Assembly (NCBI GenBank): GCA_024305405.1 | Contig: JAKNDB010000068.1 | Coordinates: 3,844,501 to 3,908,500, forward strand | From: Dirofilaria immitis | Lineage: Eukaryota > Nematoda > Chromadorea > Rhabditida > Onchocercidae | DNA length: 64,000 nucleotides | Direction of reading: 5' to 3' | Part shown: positions 1 through 13,300 of the stretch, one piece after another | Position numbering within the stretch: the stretch's first letter is position 1 | Layout of the letters: each line of letters opens with the position of its first letter | Notes under the pieces: generated by a model | What the model was told of the DNA's origin: nothing | The model's database searches: none | Seen by the model: only the letters and a program-made list of their open reading frames with translations | Translations under genes and position numbers: made by a program

Positions 1-221
1 GTTTTCTCTGAATATGTAATTCACCTGGTAGTTTATTTTGATCCTCACTTTTATGTAAAGATAATGGAATTAAATGCATTATTGTGACCATTACTTTTCA
101 TTAAAAGTTTTTATTGTGAAGAGAAACACTTTGATATGATAATCAAATATTTTTTCATGTTTAGTTAAACTGTTCAATGAGAAAGCAGCTCATGATTTGT
201 CGCTAATACCGTCGGATTGCC

Positions 222-3200
222 ATGGATTGGTTTGGTCGGCCATTATTTTGTGGTGCTATTGCTGGATTGGTCGTAGACTTAACATTGTATCCACTGGATA
301 CTATCAAAACCAGACTGCAAAGTTCCGAGGTAATTATGATGAAATTATTCATGCATATATGCCGTTTGTATGTGCGATAACATTTTAAAAGTATTAAATA
401 TGAGGATAATGATAATTAGTTCGTGAATCTTGAAGAAAATTAATTACCTGAATTTTATGCACCTATCGTATTGGTTAATTGATGTTTGGTACGTGCAATA
501 ATACATAATGCAGACATATTTATTTGTTGGGAATGTTTTCAACTTATATAATTTCAGGGATTTGCTGCTGCAGGTGGACTACGAAATATCTATCGCGGTA
601 TGGGATCGATATTCTTTGGTTCTGCACCAAGTGCTGCATTGTTCTTTTCCAGTTATAATATGCTCAAACAATTAGCCGGTAAAGAATGCAAGTAAATAAT
701 TGTCATTAAAATGTCGTTTGTTGAATACTACTGATGATATGTTGTGTAACAAGAGTTAGAATTGTAAGCTAATTGAGATAAGCACTTAGTATAAATGAGA
801 AACCTGTTTTAAAGTCTTCTCGAATTGCAAAAGCAAACAGTATAATTCGAATGCCTTTTATTCTTTTACCGACCTGATATACTTTTTTTCTTCTTTCAAC
901 TATAAGGAAATAGATATTAATGATATTTTTGATAAATAAATAGGATTTAAATAATTTCGGCGTGTAAAATATTTTTTTCGCTCCATGTTTCAGTTCATAG
1001 GTATTCGATTTATTTCGTCACATTAATTTTGGTAAAATGAGAAAATTTTTCAGCGGTGGCTGTGAATGCAGGTGCAGCTGGTTTTTCGGAAGTTGTTGCT
1101 TGCGTCATACGGGTTCCTACTGAATTGGTAAAACAGCGTGCACAGGCAAAGCATATTCATCATTTGCGTATAATTTGCCGAACGATTTATAATCGAAGTG
1201 GTACAATTTTTATTTCTGTTATAATAGTTGATGGAAATCCATAATCAAAATGATTCCTTTCCAAGTAATTAGACAATCTGATGGGACTATTATATCATAT
1301 TTGTTAAATTGATAGTTGAAATTCTTAAAAGCATAAAAGTTTCTTAATATGCAGTAGTCGCAGCGTCAGCGTCTCTTGATTCAGTAACTTTCGCTGTATC
1401 TTCTCATCCCTCATTAATCAGCTGTATTCATTGAAAACTCATGTGTTTTGACGGTATTTCCTTAATATTCCAGTTGAGACTTAGATATTACTTTAGTAAA
1501 TTATAATTATCATAGAATATAACTTCTTTGGATTCAGTTCTCTCATATGAATAAAGTTTTTCCACTTCCTTTTCAGGATTCCTTGGATTTTATCAGGGTT
1601 TCTTTAGCACTGTATCCAGGGAAATTCCATTTTCACTTATCGAGTTCCCTCTTTGGGAAGTTTTAAAGCAAAAAGTGACAAGGTTTGTTTTAATCACTCG
1701 TTTAATTTGATTTCCAAAAATTTAAGATTATATTAATATGTTTTGCAAGATCATAAGGTTGTTGCATGTGCAGCATTAAATGTTAGTTAGTAAACTAAAT
1801 TACCTAAATTAAAAATGATATATTATCAAACACGATTACGTTGATATGGAATAAATTTAAAAAATTGTAACAGCTGAAACTGAATCTCGTTTGAAGCGGA
1901 AGTAATGAAAATACACTTGTTAATAGAACTTGATTTTATAATCAAAAAGTTCAAATAAATATGGATAAGATTCATTTGTCATTTATCATATATCGTAGAA
2001 CTACACTATTGCATATATAAAACTTCTATTTTTTTATCACAGTTTTTGCTTATAGCTGTCTTGTTCATCATAGCAGCGATCTGATTGAATTATTTTTTGT
2101 TACTCATGTATATAACTCGGAATAAAGTCAATTCTGTCCTATATGCTCTTGACTGATTCTTGATTTTATTTATAATTCATTTATACGTTATAGAATTCGT
2201 AGCCGAGAAATTAGTTATAGATTTCTTCTTCATAACTATCCTTTGTCTTATAATTCTATTTAATTGCTGTTCATGTAGGATCCATGGCTGTTATTTCATC
2301 TTTGTCGGTACCAGCAATTAAATAAACGATAAAATAACAGTATGGCTATTGGTACTCAGTGATAAAAATCTTTTGGATTTAAAACTAATCTATCATTAGA
2401 CCCTTATTTGCAAGTTTAGTTTATTCGACTATATATATATATATGCTAAATTATACCATTAATATGTAATTGAAGCTTCGTCACTGTGAATATTTCTCTT
2501 AAACATTGTCATGAATTATCGAATTTTGTAATATCTACATAGTATAATGAAATATTATTATGTTGGACAAAATGGATTACTCAGAAAGATATCTTTATAA
2601 TTTTTATCATTAAAATTTTCTTGAAAGATATACACATTTTTCAAATCATTTCATTCATGTTCAGCGTCATTTTTCTTATTTTTATTGCTATTTTAACCCT
2701 CTATCTTTATTATGGAGCACACCATAGAGAACTTGTGCTAAATTGTTTTATTGAATATTAAATGTTCAATTTCTCATAATATTTCGTCATTTACTCCCGA
2801 CAAAGACATATATATAATTTTGGATTGCGACGGTTTATCTATTTATTTTCCCGGTTTCCTTTACATTGTTATGTTTGCATATTTAGGATTAACATTCACT
2901 TATCATTTTCAGCCTACACAATTCTTTAACTCATGAAATTGTGATTGCTACCATTTAGTTTCAAGAATTCACAAACCCATCAGATTATTTTCCGATTTTG
3001 AAATTGCCGATTTCAGATAAATGAACGGAATAAATTTCGATCGAATATTTGCATATATAATGTAATGTTAAGCTCCAACATAGTAGTTAGAGAGATGTCT
3101 ATTGCGGACGTTTTTTTATCATATGTTGGACATTTGTACTTTCAATGCTATTTTAAAATTATTGCGAGCATGAACTTGCCTTGTTTGTTTGCATTGGCAT

Positions 3201-3587
3201 GTCGTAGTATATTCATATAATGTTAGCATTTTTTCTGATTGAATTCCAATAATTGAAACACTTCATTATTATCACTACATCGAACTATTCTAGATTTCGA
3301 AGAAGACAATGCACGCCATTTGAATCAGCAACATGTGGTAGCATATCAGGAAGTATAGCTGCTGCGATATCGACACCTTTTGATGTAGTGAAAACGCAAA
3401 CAATGTTAAATGAGAATATATCACGTCCTGGTATAGCAGCAACTTTGGCAAAATTATGGAGAACATCCGGGTATCGAGGACTTTATGCTGGTATTTTGCC
3501 TCGTTCCACTTGGATGGGTATCGGCGGCTTCGTTTTTTTGGTGCCTATGAGACAGCTATGCTATTTACCGGAACTTTATTTCCCTAG
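222..3587 (+). CDS. SLC25A26-like: mitochondrial S-adenosylmethionine carrier, SLC25A26-like (5 exons, one frame break)
   Basis: Inner-membrane carrier of the SLC25 family, expected to exchange cytosolic SAM for S-adenosylhomocysteine in mitochondria. Exons 222-329, 558-678, 1054-1200, 1577-1682 and 3294-3587 have matching phases. The three carrier repeats are visible: [11 protein letters not shown] in repeat 1, a [14 protein letters not shown] signature in repeat 2 and [10 protein letters not shown] in repeat 3. The [11 protein letters not shown] and EFPLWEVLK segments are characteristic of the SAM-carrier branch. The start ATG at 222 follows an in-frame stop at 204. Near the end the frame is wrong as written ([10 protein letters not shown]). 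One extra T in the 7-T run at 3532-3538 gives the canonical GGFVFFGAYE and a stop at 3585-3587, for 258 aa (human about 274). Without it the frame runs on to 3642. The last intron is long (about 1.6 kb). The 3' end converges on the PI-PLC gene. Confidence 0.88.
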
Positions 3588-3838
3588 AATGTTTCGCTAT
3601 TTTTTTCGTGTCCAAACCTTAGCCAAAATCTTATTTTTCTGACGAAGAAATACAAAAATGTGAATGAAAAATTAATTAAGCTTGCCAGAAAAGAAAGTTC
3701 GGCAGCTAATTTTAAAAGCTTTAATGATGTTCAATTTGAATAAATTTATGAACAATTCAGTAACAATTGTTACACAAAATAATAAACTTATGTTACACGT
3801 AAATGTATGCTAATGATCATATCAGTAGATCTCCTTCA
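3588..3838. other. convergent 3' region between two genes
   Basis: About 250 bases separate the corrected stop of the carrier gene from the stop of the opposing PI-PLC gene. It holds AATAAA-type signals for the plus-strand gene near 3739 and 3781. A perfect 14-bp palindrome (GTAACAATTGTTAC) lies at 3760-3773. No coding sequence is seen. Confidence 0.6.
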
Positions 3839-6423
3839 CTATTTGTTCAGATCAATCATAGTGTCACAAAAACCATCCTCATCCACGAAATCTGCCACAA
3901 TCACATTAATATTAGATCGATAACTATGTCCATTCTACAAAAGCTTTTTAGACGAATTTAACCGATCATTCGAATCTGAACTTTAGAAGTAGAGCGATTG
4001 GGATTAATCAGTTTCAAAATTCCGATATTTATTGGTATATCTTAATACGAGATACATTATTTAAGTGTGCTTTTGCACCTGAAGATACCAAAGAAAAAAC
4101 AACCGCTCAGTACGGAATGCGGGTACCTACAATGAGTAGAAATAACATGGAGAAATCTCAACACTTTCCCACGAATTTTTTCTTTTTAGTGTAAAATGAT
4201 AGGATATCATATGCAACAATGAACATGAATACAATTAGCAATCTTAAAATGATCTCATAATGGTATATTCTTGAACTAGACTAAATTAAACAACAAATTT
4301 GAGAAATAGATGAATACCTGTCGTAGCCAATCGACTAGCGCTCTAGTCGCACGTCGTCCAAATCGTGCTTCAAATGTACCGGTTGGTTGACGAATGATCG
4401 AATTTACAGTTAATGTTACTATTGCTTGGCATGCCTTAAAATATGTACATAATTCAAATTTTCTAAAAATTGGGAGATTTTTAAAACAACTTAAAAGTTA
4501 CTTTTAAAAGATTTTCAAAAAAACAACTCACTAGTAAAACATAAAACACATGCCTTTAAGTGAGATTATAAAGTGAATGATGGATTATCATTTGAAATAC
4601 ATAATTTTGAAGTATATCGGGATAAAATCAAGTATGACAAAAAGTAGGTATGCAATTACTTGAAACCGTCTTCAAGCATTCGATTCTGTATGATATTACC
4701 CACATCATCGATCATACGCTTAGCATCATCCGTTTTTGGCCATGGACTTTTGATGAATTGTCGGCTCCACACATAGTTAGGTAGCTTGATGATATCCGAT
4801 GGTCCAGCATGTCCATTGATATCAGTAGCTTTAAGCGAAGGTAATGGTGGTTGATAGAATATTATCACCTGTTGAAATAAGTGAAGTTACAAAAGATTCA
4901 GAACTTGCTCATTTCCCGGTATAATTTAATCATATTCATATAAATGCTAGTTTTTCAAAACGAGAGAGTGAACTTTAAAATTCTAGATTATCATTCTGAT
5001 ATTAAAATTTTCTGGATAAAGATGAATAATCCATAATTAGTCTTTTTCGCTAAAACTTCATTACCTCCCTAAAAATGCACATAAAAGGCCTAAAGCAATT
5101 TAAAATAAGACAGTAATAATGGCTTTATTGATTTTTGAAATTGAGAAGTTTCTTTAAATATGAAATAAATGCAACAAACCCTCCCGGTACTGCTCCAAAT
5201 TTTATTTAATGTATAGCTCATCGCTGTTCGTATTGTTGCTGGCCGAGTAATTAGACGATCGCCAAACAAATTATTAATCATATCGAGGAGCTTGTCATGT
5301 TGTTGTTCACGAAATTCATAAAAATGATTGATATCAATTAATACTACTTCTTTTGGATGAAGTGATAAGAAGTCATCCACTCGTTTGAATAAATCTACAA
5401 TCAAATGAATGAAAATATTAATTAAAATTAATATGATCATCGAAAAACAAAAAAAAAAAAAGAAAGACTTATCTTAACATATTCATATTAAATGATTTTG
5501 CCAAAAGAGGCGAAAAATTCGTCTTATATTGCTCGTTACAGTAAACTAAATCATCTAATACATTGATTAAATCATCTGATTAATAATAATCAGATTAGAA
5601 ATATCTTAGCTAATTATTTAGAATAAAAATAAGCAAATAAAAACAAAGCGTTACAAATAATAACCAAATAAAGTAAGTTGTCAAATAAATCTATATTATT
5701 TTTGAAAAGTGAAAGGTCATCCGAAAGAAATATTAGAAAAGACAAAAAATTTCGACAAACATACCTCTGATTTCCATAGCTCGAAGTCCATGTACTACAT
5801 AAATGCTTTCATTTACATATGCTACTCGTATATCCAAAAATCGAATACCTGCTTCTAACTGAAATTATTTCAAAAAAAAGAAGAAAAAGAAAATTCAAAT
5901 AATCCTTAAATTAATTAATTAGTTATTACAATAATACCTGTATTATAAGCATATTTGAATGATACCTGTTGAGTGATTGACATTGTTTGTACCTTCGACC
6001 AATTATAAACCGCTCTTCGGATCATATCATTGGAATCGAGTACACGAACACACCATGTTTGATCAGGTGTTATTTCACTGTCTTCTTTCAGATTACATGT
6101 ACCACTTAAATGTGAACCTAAAGAAATTGCGAAAGAAATAATTTGAAATTTCAAAAAAAAAAAAGTTGAAATTTTCATTTTCCTTTCACTGATAATGCAA
6201 ATGTTGTTGTTAACAAAATTAATAATTAAAATATATGTGATGATATTGGAAATTTTGAATTCTTCATCTTCCTACTACAAACTTTTCTTATTAAATAATT
6301 AAGATTAAATAATTTATATAAAAATAATTAATAGAATGAAAAAAAAGAAAAACCTGGAATAGCAAGTGTCATAATTGGTTTATCCCGCGCAGCAGCGGGC
6401 AATTCGGACATCCAATCGGTCAT
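3839..6423 (-). CDS. PI-PLC X-domain-containing protein (PLCXD family), 7 exons
   Basis: Exons in coding order: 6354-6423, 5966-6117, 5765-5858, 5180-5394, 4660-4868, 4318-4462, 3839-3934. Phases agree throughout without correction and give 326 aa, the usual size of PLCXD proteins. The X-domain landmarks are present: TLAIPGSH with the first catalytic-type His at about residue 26, LEAGIRFLDIRV followed by VVHG with the second His at about residue 97, then KEVVLIDINHFYEF, VIIFYQ and the C-terminal NVIVADFVDEDGF. The family consists of stand-alone PI-PLC X domains without PH, EF-hand, Y or C2 parts. They are thought to hydrolyse phosphoinositides, but the physiological substrate of animal members is not well settled. 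No signal peptide is seen at the chosen start (MTDWMSELPAAARDK), so a cytosolic enzyme is likely. Upstream exons cannot be excluded. Confidence 0.9.
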
Positions 6424-6854
6424 TGCTAATAGATTTTTTTAGTTTTTAATTTGAAAAAATTTTCTCGATGATCTTTTTCCAGTCTTTTTATATCCACCTT
6501 TAATTTATAAATTTTAAAATAAACAAACTCATCTACATACTATAAAATTATGGAAAAAAGACTCAAAAATGATTCGAATCTTCTTCCAAATCTCGAGAAT
6601 GAATGAAAGTTTTAAAAAATGACGTAAATAAATGAAAGCAAAACAAGAAAGCGAAAAAAGAAAATTAGCAAAAATCAATCTTGCAAAGAAGGATAAAAAT
6701 GTGTACATTATTTGATGATAAACAAATCGATATGGTAGTGAATCATACTAACAAATACCAAATTTCATTTCTTGTTTTTCCATTTTTTCAATAATAAATA
6801 AATAGGTGACAGCTTTCTATTTGAACTGATATTAAGTAATCGATAACAAAATTA

Positions 6855-6928
6855 GGAGACGGAGGAGGAGGAGGAGGAGGTGGAGGAGGAGAAGGTGGAG
6901 GAGGAGGAGGAGGAGGAGGTGGAGGGTA
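6855..6928 (+). repeat. (GGA)n polypurine tract
   Basis: Some 74 bases made almost wholly of GGA units with GGT and GAA interruptions. It is strikingly G-rich in an AT-rich genome. The strand asymmetry makes it a candidate for triplex or G-quadruplex formation, which is inference only. Confidence 0.9.
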
Positions 6929-7250
6929 GAGGTCAATAAAATAGGAAAAAGCATTGCTAAAACTGTAAACTGAAATCTATTTAATAAAATAAATAGGTTT
7001 TGTTAATCAAATATATTGCGGAATGAAATTTAAAATGATTTCGAAGAATGAAGCTAAAATTGAACTTTAACCCTATTTATAGTATGGATTAGTTTCTAAG
7101 CTTTCTAGATCATTTTGCTTAAAAATCTCATCCTTCTTATTTAGTTATTATATATAAATAGAATTAAGCCAAATATCGGAATAACTAATCGAAAAATTGA
7201 TTCGTTCCGATGAGCCATAATAAAATGGCGCAGCACGCCTAACATTTCTC

Positions 7251-7269
7251 GTGTATGTGTGTGTGTGTG

Positions 7270-7312
<43 letters not shown>

Positions 7313-7359
7313 TGTGTGTATGTGTATGTATACATGTGTGTGTATTGTGTATGTGTGTG
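7251..7359 (+). repeat. (GT)n microsatellite
   Basis: A GTGTGT tract of about 100 bases with a few A interruptions; the longest pure stretch is around 7271-7309. It is probably polymorphic. The histidine/threonine-rich reading frames over it are artefacts. Confidence 0.95.
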
Positions 7360-8832
7360 AAAACAACATACGAGGGTTTATCTTGCACTTTAAAACATTT
7401 CATATTTGAGGATTTAAGGAAATGAAGAGGCAAAGAGGAATAGCGAATAATTGTTGTCATACAATTTCTTGCATTTATCATTTATCGCATGTCTCAATGG
7501 CACTGTCAATTTTTGAAACGAATAAAATTGCTTTAATGGTCAAAATGATTTGTTTTTTTTTTTTTAAATGATAGAGGAATCAGACGCTGAAGAATATGAA
7601 TTAAGATGGGAATCATATGAAAAAGAATGAATCGAGTAGATAATTGATAGCAGTTCATATGAGAATATTATACGATGAATCAAAATAAAACAAAATGAAA
7701 GGAAAGAGAAGTAAATTTGACGTTTTAGTAAGATGATTGAGAGTGAAAGTGAAGGTCATTTGTTTGCAATTTTGGAATGGTTCAAAAATAATAATAAAAT
7801 TTAATCATTTCTGTATATTTGAGCAATCAAAAATGAAGAAATAATTTATCATCGTATACCACTTGCCTATTGACCAGTATATTGTCAAATGATCATATAT
7901 GGTAGCATATATTCTAAAATTAGCGCGCATTGCGCTATACGTAAATTGATCTTAGCTTCTGGAAAATTGCCTATTCATGTAGATGTTAGAATTGAAATAT
8001 TCCACTTCATTCATCTGGCGAATCTCGCAGTAGATAAATCATTCGATTTTAAGAGTAATATAATTTAAGATATTTGAGATACTTTTTTGTTATATGGCAA
8101 TGGGATTTTCTTTGATATGCTTGCTAGCATACTGTAAAGAGATCTTTCTTTTTATTGTATTTGCTTGCAGATTCTTGGAAAAATCTACCTTTAAGGAATG
8201 AAACATTTTTAAGCTAATGTTCTGAGAGAAATAAATTAAACAACTTGAATATTCATCCATTCCAAAATAATATTTTATTACTCAACGTTTGGTTCATCCT
8301 ACAACGCCAGTTCTGTTTACCAAAAATGGCTCAATTAGAGCACACATTCAATGTTTACGCTTTATTCAAACCAGCGAGACATCATTTTCATTAAAAGTTT
8401 GAAAATAGGTTGAAGACATTTCGTCCTACAATTTTTCTAATCATTCGCTTTACTGAATAATGATGTTTCATTACATACTTCAGTTATTCTGAGGAAACTT
8501 CAGAAGGAATCAGCTACTAGATAGTTCGCTCGATTAGTCTTTCGCTCTTATACAAAATTGAAACGATTGATTTGCATGTTAGAATTACTTCCGATCTTTG
8601 TTTTTCATTTTTGTTGAATGAATAGAAAAGATGAAATCTTTATTAATTAGACATAAATAAAATATAAGATAATTAAATATGGATATTTCTATATTAACAA
8701 ATTCTTCTTCATTTTACGTACAAACTTACGAAATTTGTAAATTTGGACAAACATCTCTCAGCTTTCTGAAAAACAAAATTTCACGGTTAATAATAAAATA
8801 CGATGGTTTTATACACATTGAAATGATTAATT

Positions 8833-10306
8833 TCATTCACATGCAAGAAGCAAAATGTACCTAATACCAGCAGATATACCACAATAACACATCTGTTGCA
8901 TGGTAGGAGTATCGAAGCCACTTTCAATAGCACATTGCTTGACTTTTTGCACTGTTATCAAATCAGATGGTAACTCAAGGCCACAACTTAAATTTAAGAT
9001 AACGTGAAGTTTTATTTTCTTAAAAAATCAATGAATTAAATTTTGAATTCTAATTGAACTTTCATGCTATAATTATTGGTTAACTTTTTCCAGTTCAATC
9101 TATTTATAGATCAAAATATGGATAATTTATGAATAAAACAAATCTTGTTTTTTGTAGCAATATTTGCTATATCGATTAATGCAAACTCTTGTACATCTGA
9201 TAAAACGTCGTGCAGTTGATATCAATGGATGTAGTGGTTTCGAGAAATCTGAATGTTATCAATTAATCATAATATCAGTTAAAAAACTAATTTGAATTAG
9301 TTATGATGGATCAAACGAAAAATCATTCGAAGGAAGCGTTAAGCTTGCGACGACATTTGAACGAACTTTGTGAAGAGGAAATTAAAATTAAAAGAAAATG
9401 AGGTTAATTAATGTTTATGCTTAACAGAATTTTGAAATCTTACTTCCAAGCATTCGATTAATTTCAGCAATTCCCATAATTTCCAATGATTCCACGTATG
9501 TCTTTTCAACGTAGCGTCCTGGTTTTATTGCACATCTATAAAATTATTTTGTATGAAACATTTTCTTAATTAATTCATAAGACTATATTTGTTCGTCTTA
9601 TTATTTCTTTCATCTTCACAGAATATTTGAATAATTTTTTTTCCTTTTTGAAATTCTTGAATATAACAGAATTCTAATTTAAAATATTACGCATCATTGA
9701 ACATAGTTTCGGTACAATTAATTGTTTGTATAATTTTATCTTCATGTCGTAGAACGCAATTTCTTAGCATTTTATAATTTGCTTTTGCCTTCTTCGCATA
9801 TCGCTAAAAGATGAAATAAATTGATAGCATTTATTAATAACTAAATTAAGAGAGCTGAGACATACTTCAATAAATATATGTTATTAGTGAGAACTGTTTG
9901 ATAAATGATATGCGAATCAAAATTGATATCAGTAATCTTATTGAGATCGGCTTACTTTTTCTCTTAATTAGATAATAGCCACGATGATCAACACGTTAAA
10001 TACTTTTCAACACGTTTTACCATTTTGCATATCGTTAAAATATGAAATAATTTAGTGATAGTTGATTTCAAACTCAAACATATTACAGTAAATTATATCT
10101 ATCTTAATCCATTTCTATCTACAGTATTCTACCCAGAGTTATTAATTTGCAACCTGGCAATTATCAGCACATGGTTTAATGTATTGTAGTAATTGTTCGC
10201 GACATTTCTCTAATTGTTCGCATGTGCATTGACGAATAAATTCACAATGGACATGATATCCGAGATATATTATCAAGAATAGGGAAAAGATGATCCTCAA
10301 CTTCAT
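8833..10306 (-). CDS. secreted cysteine-rich protein, nematode CPG4-like domain (tentative), 4 exons
   Basis: Exons 10154-10306, 9691-9803, 9444-9535 and 8833-8986. The first encodes a signal peptide (MKLRIIFSLFLIIYLGYHVHC) followed at once by a Cys-rich stretch (QCTCEQLEKC...CADNC). Later exons add NCVLRHEDK, INCTE, CAIKPGRY, CGLELP, KQCAIESG and MCYCG, so about a dozen Cys occur in the mature chain, consistent with a disulfide-bonded extracellular domain. The spacing recalls the chondroitin-proteoglycan-4-type domain of nematode secreted proteins, but I cannot confirm this without a profile search. Phases fit for exons 1-3. Exon 4 needs one more base at its acceptor (TTTAAG then TTGTGG, expected GTTGTGG), which gives 170 aa. 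Expression and role are unknown. Confidence 0.6.
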
Positions 10307-13300
10307 GAACTTTGATATTGTATATTCTATTGAACAGATAACTGAAAAAATTGCTATCATGATGTATAATGAATGATAAATATTAAAAGCATCATTGAGA
10401 GTATTAAATAATTCAAAAGGATATATATCAAATATCATATGTTTCAGCAAACATTTCAAATATATCAACGAATTCTATCTATCCTTATCAGGAGAGAGAT
10501 ATTGGATGGATATCAATACAAATATCAGGAATTATTATCAAAAAAAAATTATTATCAAAAATGTAATTGTAATTACAACAATAATTACTAAATGATTTGA
10601 TAACCGTCCTCTCTTTTAACTTCATCTGTTCTACTGATAAGCAATGTAATCAATGACAAAAGCGGAACAAAGAAATTTGCAGTAATTATAAGTTTTTGTC
10701 ACAAATGTTGAACGAGTATTTATGATCGAAATTCCTGATAGAATTTACAAAATAAGAATAAAAAAAAAGAAGAAAAGCTCAAAGGACATTTTTTTATTTC
10801 TTTCTTACAGCATTTTTTTATATTATCTTTATGAAAAACCAGCAAATATTTTCCTATCAATTTTTATTCTTACGTATTAATTTTAATTTTTTAATTAAAT
10901 TTTACAGTTGAATAGGAATCATTTTAATTTATTATGATTTTGATATGAAATTAAATATTGGCAAATACGAAAAAATTGAATTAACATTATCAGAAAAGGA
11001 TTGGTTTTTTTTAATGAATATCCTGTTTGAATTTTATCATGAAACATGAAAGAATCAGCTCGTTTTTATGAATATCTCTTTCTAGCAAACAATCTGAAGC
11101 AATTAAAATGATCGGTTACAACGGCGATTTCCGTGATCTTTGAATAATCTGGATATTGTTGAGTAATTTGTAAAATTCAACTAAAGTAATTTGTATCTTA
11201 AAACTTGTAAATAAATATATAATTCGTTATTCGATTTATGATTTTATTATTATTAATTTATTGTAAAAAAATGGTTGATAGATGTCGTTGGAACTAATCA
11301 TATCATTTTTTTATCGCATTTTAATTTCTTTTATTTTTTGCTTTTATTTCAAAAATTGTTTTGTTCAATTTTTAAAAAATAAAAAAAAGTGAAAAATGAT
11401 AAGTTTTTCTTATTTGAAAATTTTGATATTTAGACAAATTCATTTTTTTGGCATATTTACGAAAGAGAAGTGTAAAAAGTTCTTGGAGGAAAATTTAAGA
11501 TTCCCTTTAATATTAATATTAATTTCTAATATATCCATTTTCATCGATGATATATTCATTTTCAACTAGTATTTATTTATAAAATATAAAACAAGTAAGA
11601 AATTGATTTTCAAGTATCAATTTTAAACCAGGATTTTACTACAATTAATGGATTTTGCTAATTGATTGAACGAGAAGTGATCAATTGATCATTCTCAAAA
11701 AAAAAGACAACCGGTCCGGTCAATTAATGTTGATAATGTACCTATAGATAAATAGATGCAACAAGTTTGAACGAATTATATTATTATGAAACATTGTGAT
11801 CATATCAGATTGAATGAACAATTTTGTTGTTCATTCAAGTTATTAAATACTGATTAATATAAAATGATCTAGTATATTCCTTATGCCATAATTGTAATTT
11901 CAAAAGATAATGAAAGGTAACCATTATTTATAAATATTTTTTAAATTATTATTACAATAAATGGGATATGAAAAGCTATAAAAATAGGTAATTCGAATTG
12001 GAAATGAATATGTTCACATATCGAATTTTGATCCAAATTCAATAATAATCATGTGAAGGATGAATTCAGCATTAATTATGAATCAATTCAAACTGATAGC
12101 AAATTCTGTATCATCATTAAAATGAGGATTAATTCTTACAATAATTGGAAGGATTCCTTTCAAAAATCAACTGGCTAGTTTTCATTATCAATTTCCATTA
12201 ATGATATTGCTTTTTTTTTTTAAAATTATGGTTGGCAATCATCATTTAGGATGTATATATAAATAAGCCTGATCGAATTTTGCTAATCTCGAATACCTAA
12301 TTAATTAAAAATGATGAACTTGAGTATTTGCAAAAAGTTAATTTTCAATGGCTTAAAAAAGACATAATTTCAATACTATAAATAAATGCGCAGAACCAAC
12401 ATATTTTAAAGATTTTAGTAGTTATCGGAAACATAAGTTTTAAACGACAATTAATTAACAAAATTGTTTCATTTAACGATAACATGCTTAATAATACATT
12501 TAATGAAAGTATTTGGTTTCTCAAAGCTAAAAATCCATTGAATACAACTGTATGAGAGCATTCCGAATCAAGATTTTGATTTGAATACAGTTCTGATAAA
12601 ATCAGAACTTCAACTATTTCTTGCAATGAATAGAGAATAGAGGATGATCTGATGGCAAATTATTATTCCTCAGCATTTGTCGTATTTCAGGCGGTTAAAC
12701 GCTTTCCATCAGATTGGATAATTTTGAATTGTATTTGGTTAAATTAGCATCTGTTTAAGCCATTAACCAATCATCAAACTATAATGGAGAAGTACTTGTT
12801 ACAGTAGAGAGAAATCGCAGATGACTATTGATAAACAACCTTGAAAAGGAGAATATTTTCAACTATTAAGCTTCTCGTATTCAAATCGTTTTTGATATCT
12901 CGATATATTTATTGTATTTTCTGTGACATATTTGCAATTTCGTCACATTAATTCCTTATGCCATAATATGTTAACTGTTACGATAAGTCTATCCAATGAA
13001 TTCAAAGGACAATATCTAGAACAATAAGTCTATCCAACGAATTCAAAGGACAATATCTAGAACTACCTCACAATAAGTCTATCCAACGAATTCAAAGGAC
13101 AATATCTAGAACTACCTCACAATAAGTCTATCCAACGAATTCAAAGGACAATATCTAGAACTACCTCACAATAAGTCTATCCAACGAATCCAAAGGACAA
13201 TATCTAGAACTACCTCACAGCACTAACCAATTGTAGAACTAGATTGAATCTAATGTCAATCCATCCCTCCAAACCTGGTTTGTGTGACAAATATGATTCA

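Larger units (their letters stand above)
6424..8832. other. intergenic region with simple repeats
   Basis: About 2.4 kb between two minus-strand genes. It carries a GGA polypurine tract and a GT microsatellite, listed separately, plus a small hairpin (tagcgc/gcgcta) at 7921-7937. No supported gene was found; open frames over the GT repeat are repeat artefacts. Confidence 0.6.

Noticed and set aside
3760..3773. 14-bp perfect palindrome as an operator or terminator
   Set aside because: Single occurrence in AT-rich sequence between convergent genes; no evidence of function.
7141..7481. Overlapping minus-strand open frames rich in His/Thr
   Set aside because: They are translations of the GT microsatellite and have no flanking coding character.
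7569..7631. Short acidic plus-strand ORF (MIEESDAEEYELRWESYEKE)
   Set aside because: Only 20 codons, no acceptor or neighbouring exon; isolated.
9164..9410. Plus-strand Cys-containing and basic short frames within the cysteine-rich gene's intron (e.g. DINGCSGFEKSECYQL)
   Set aside because: Frames are short and mutually inconsistent, lie inside an intron on the opposite strand, and have no clear start or splice sites.
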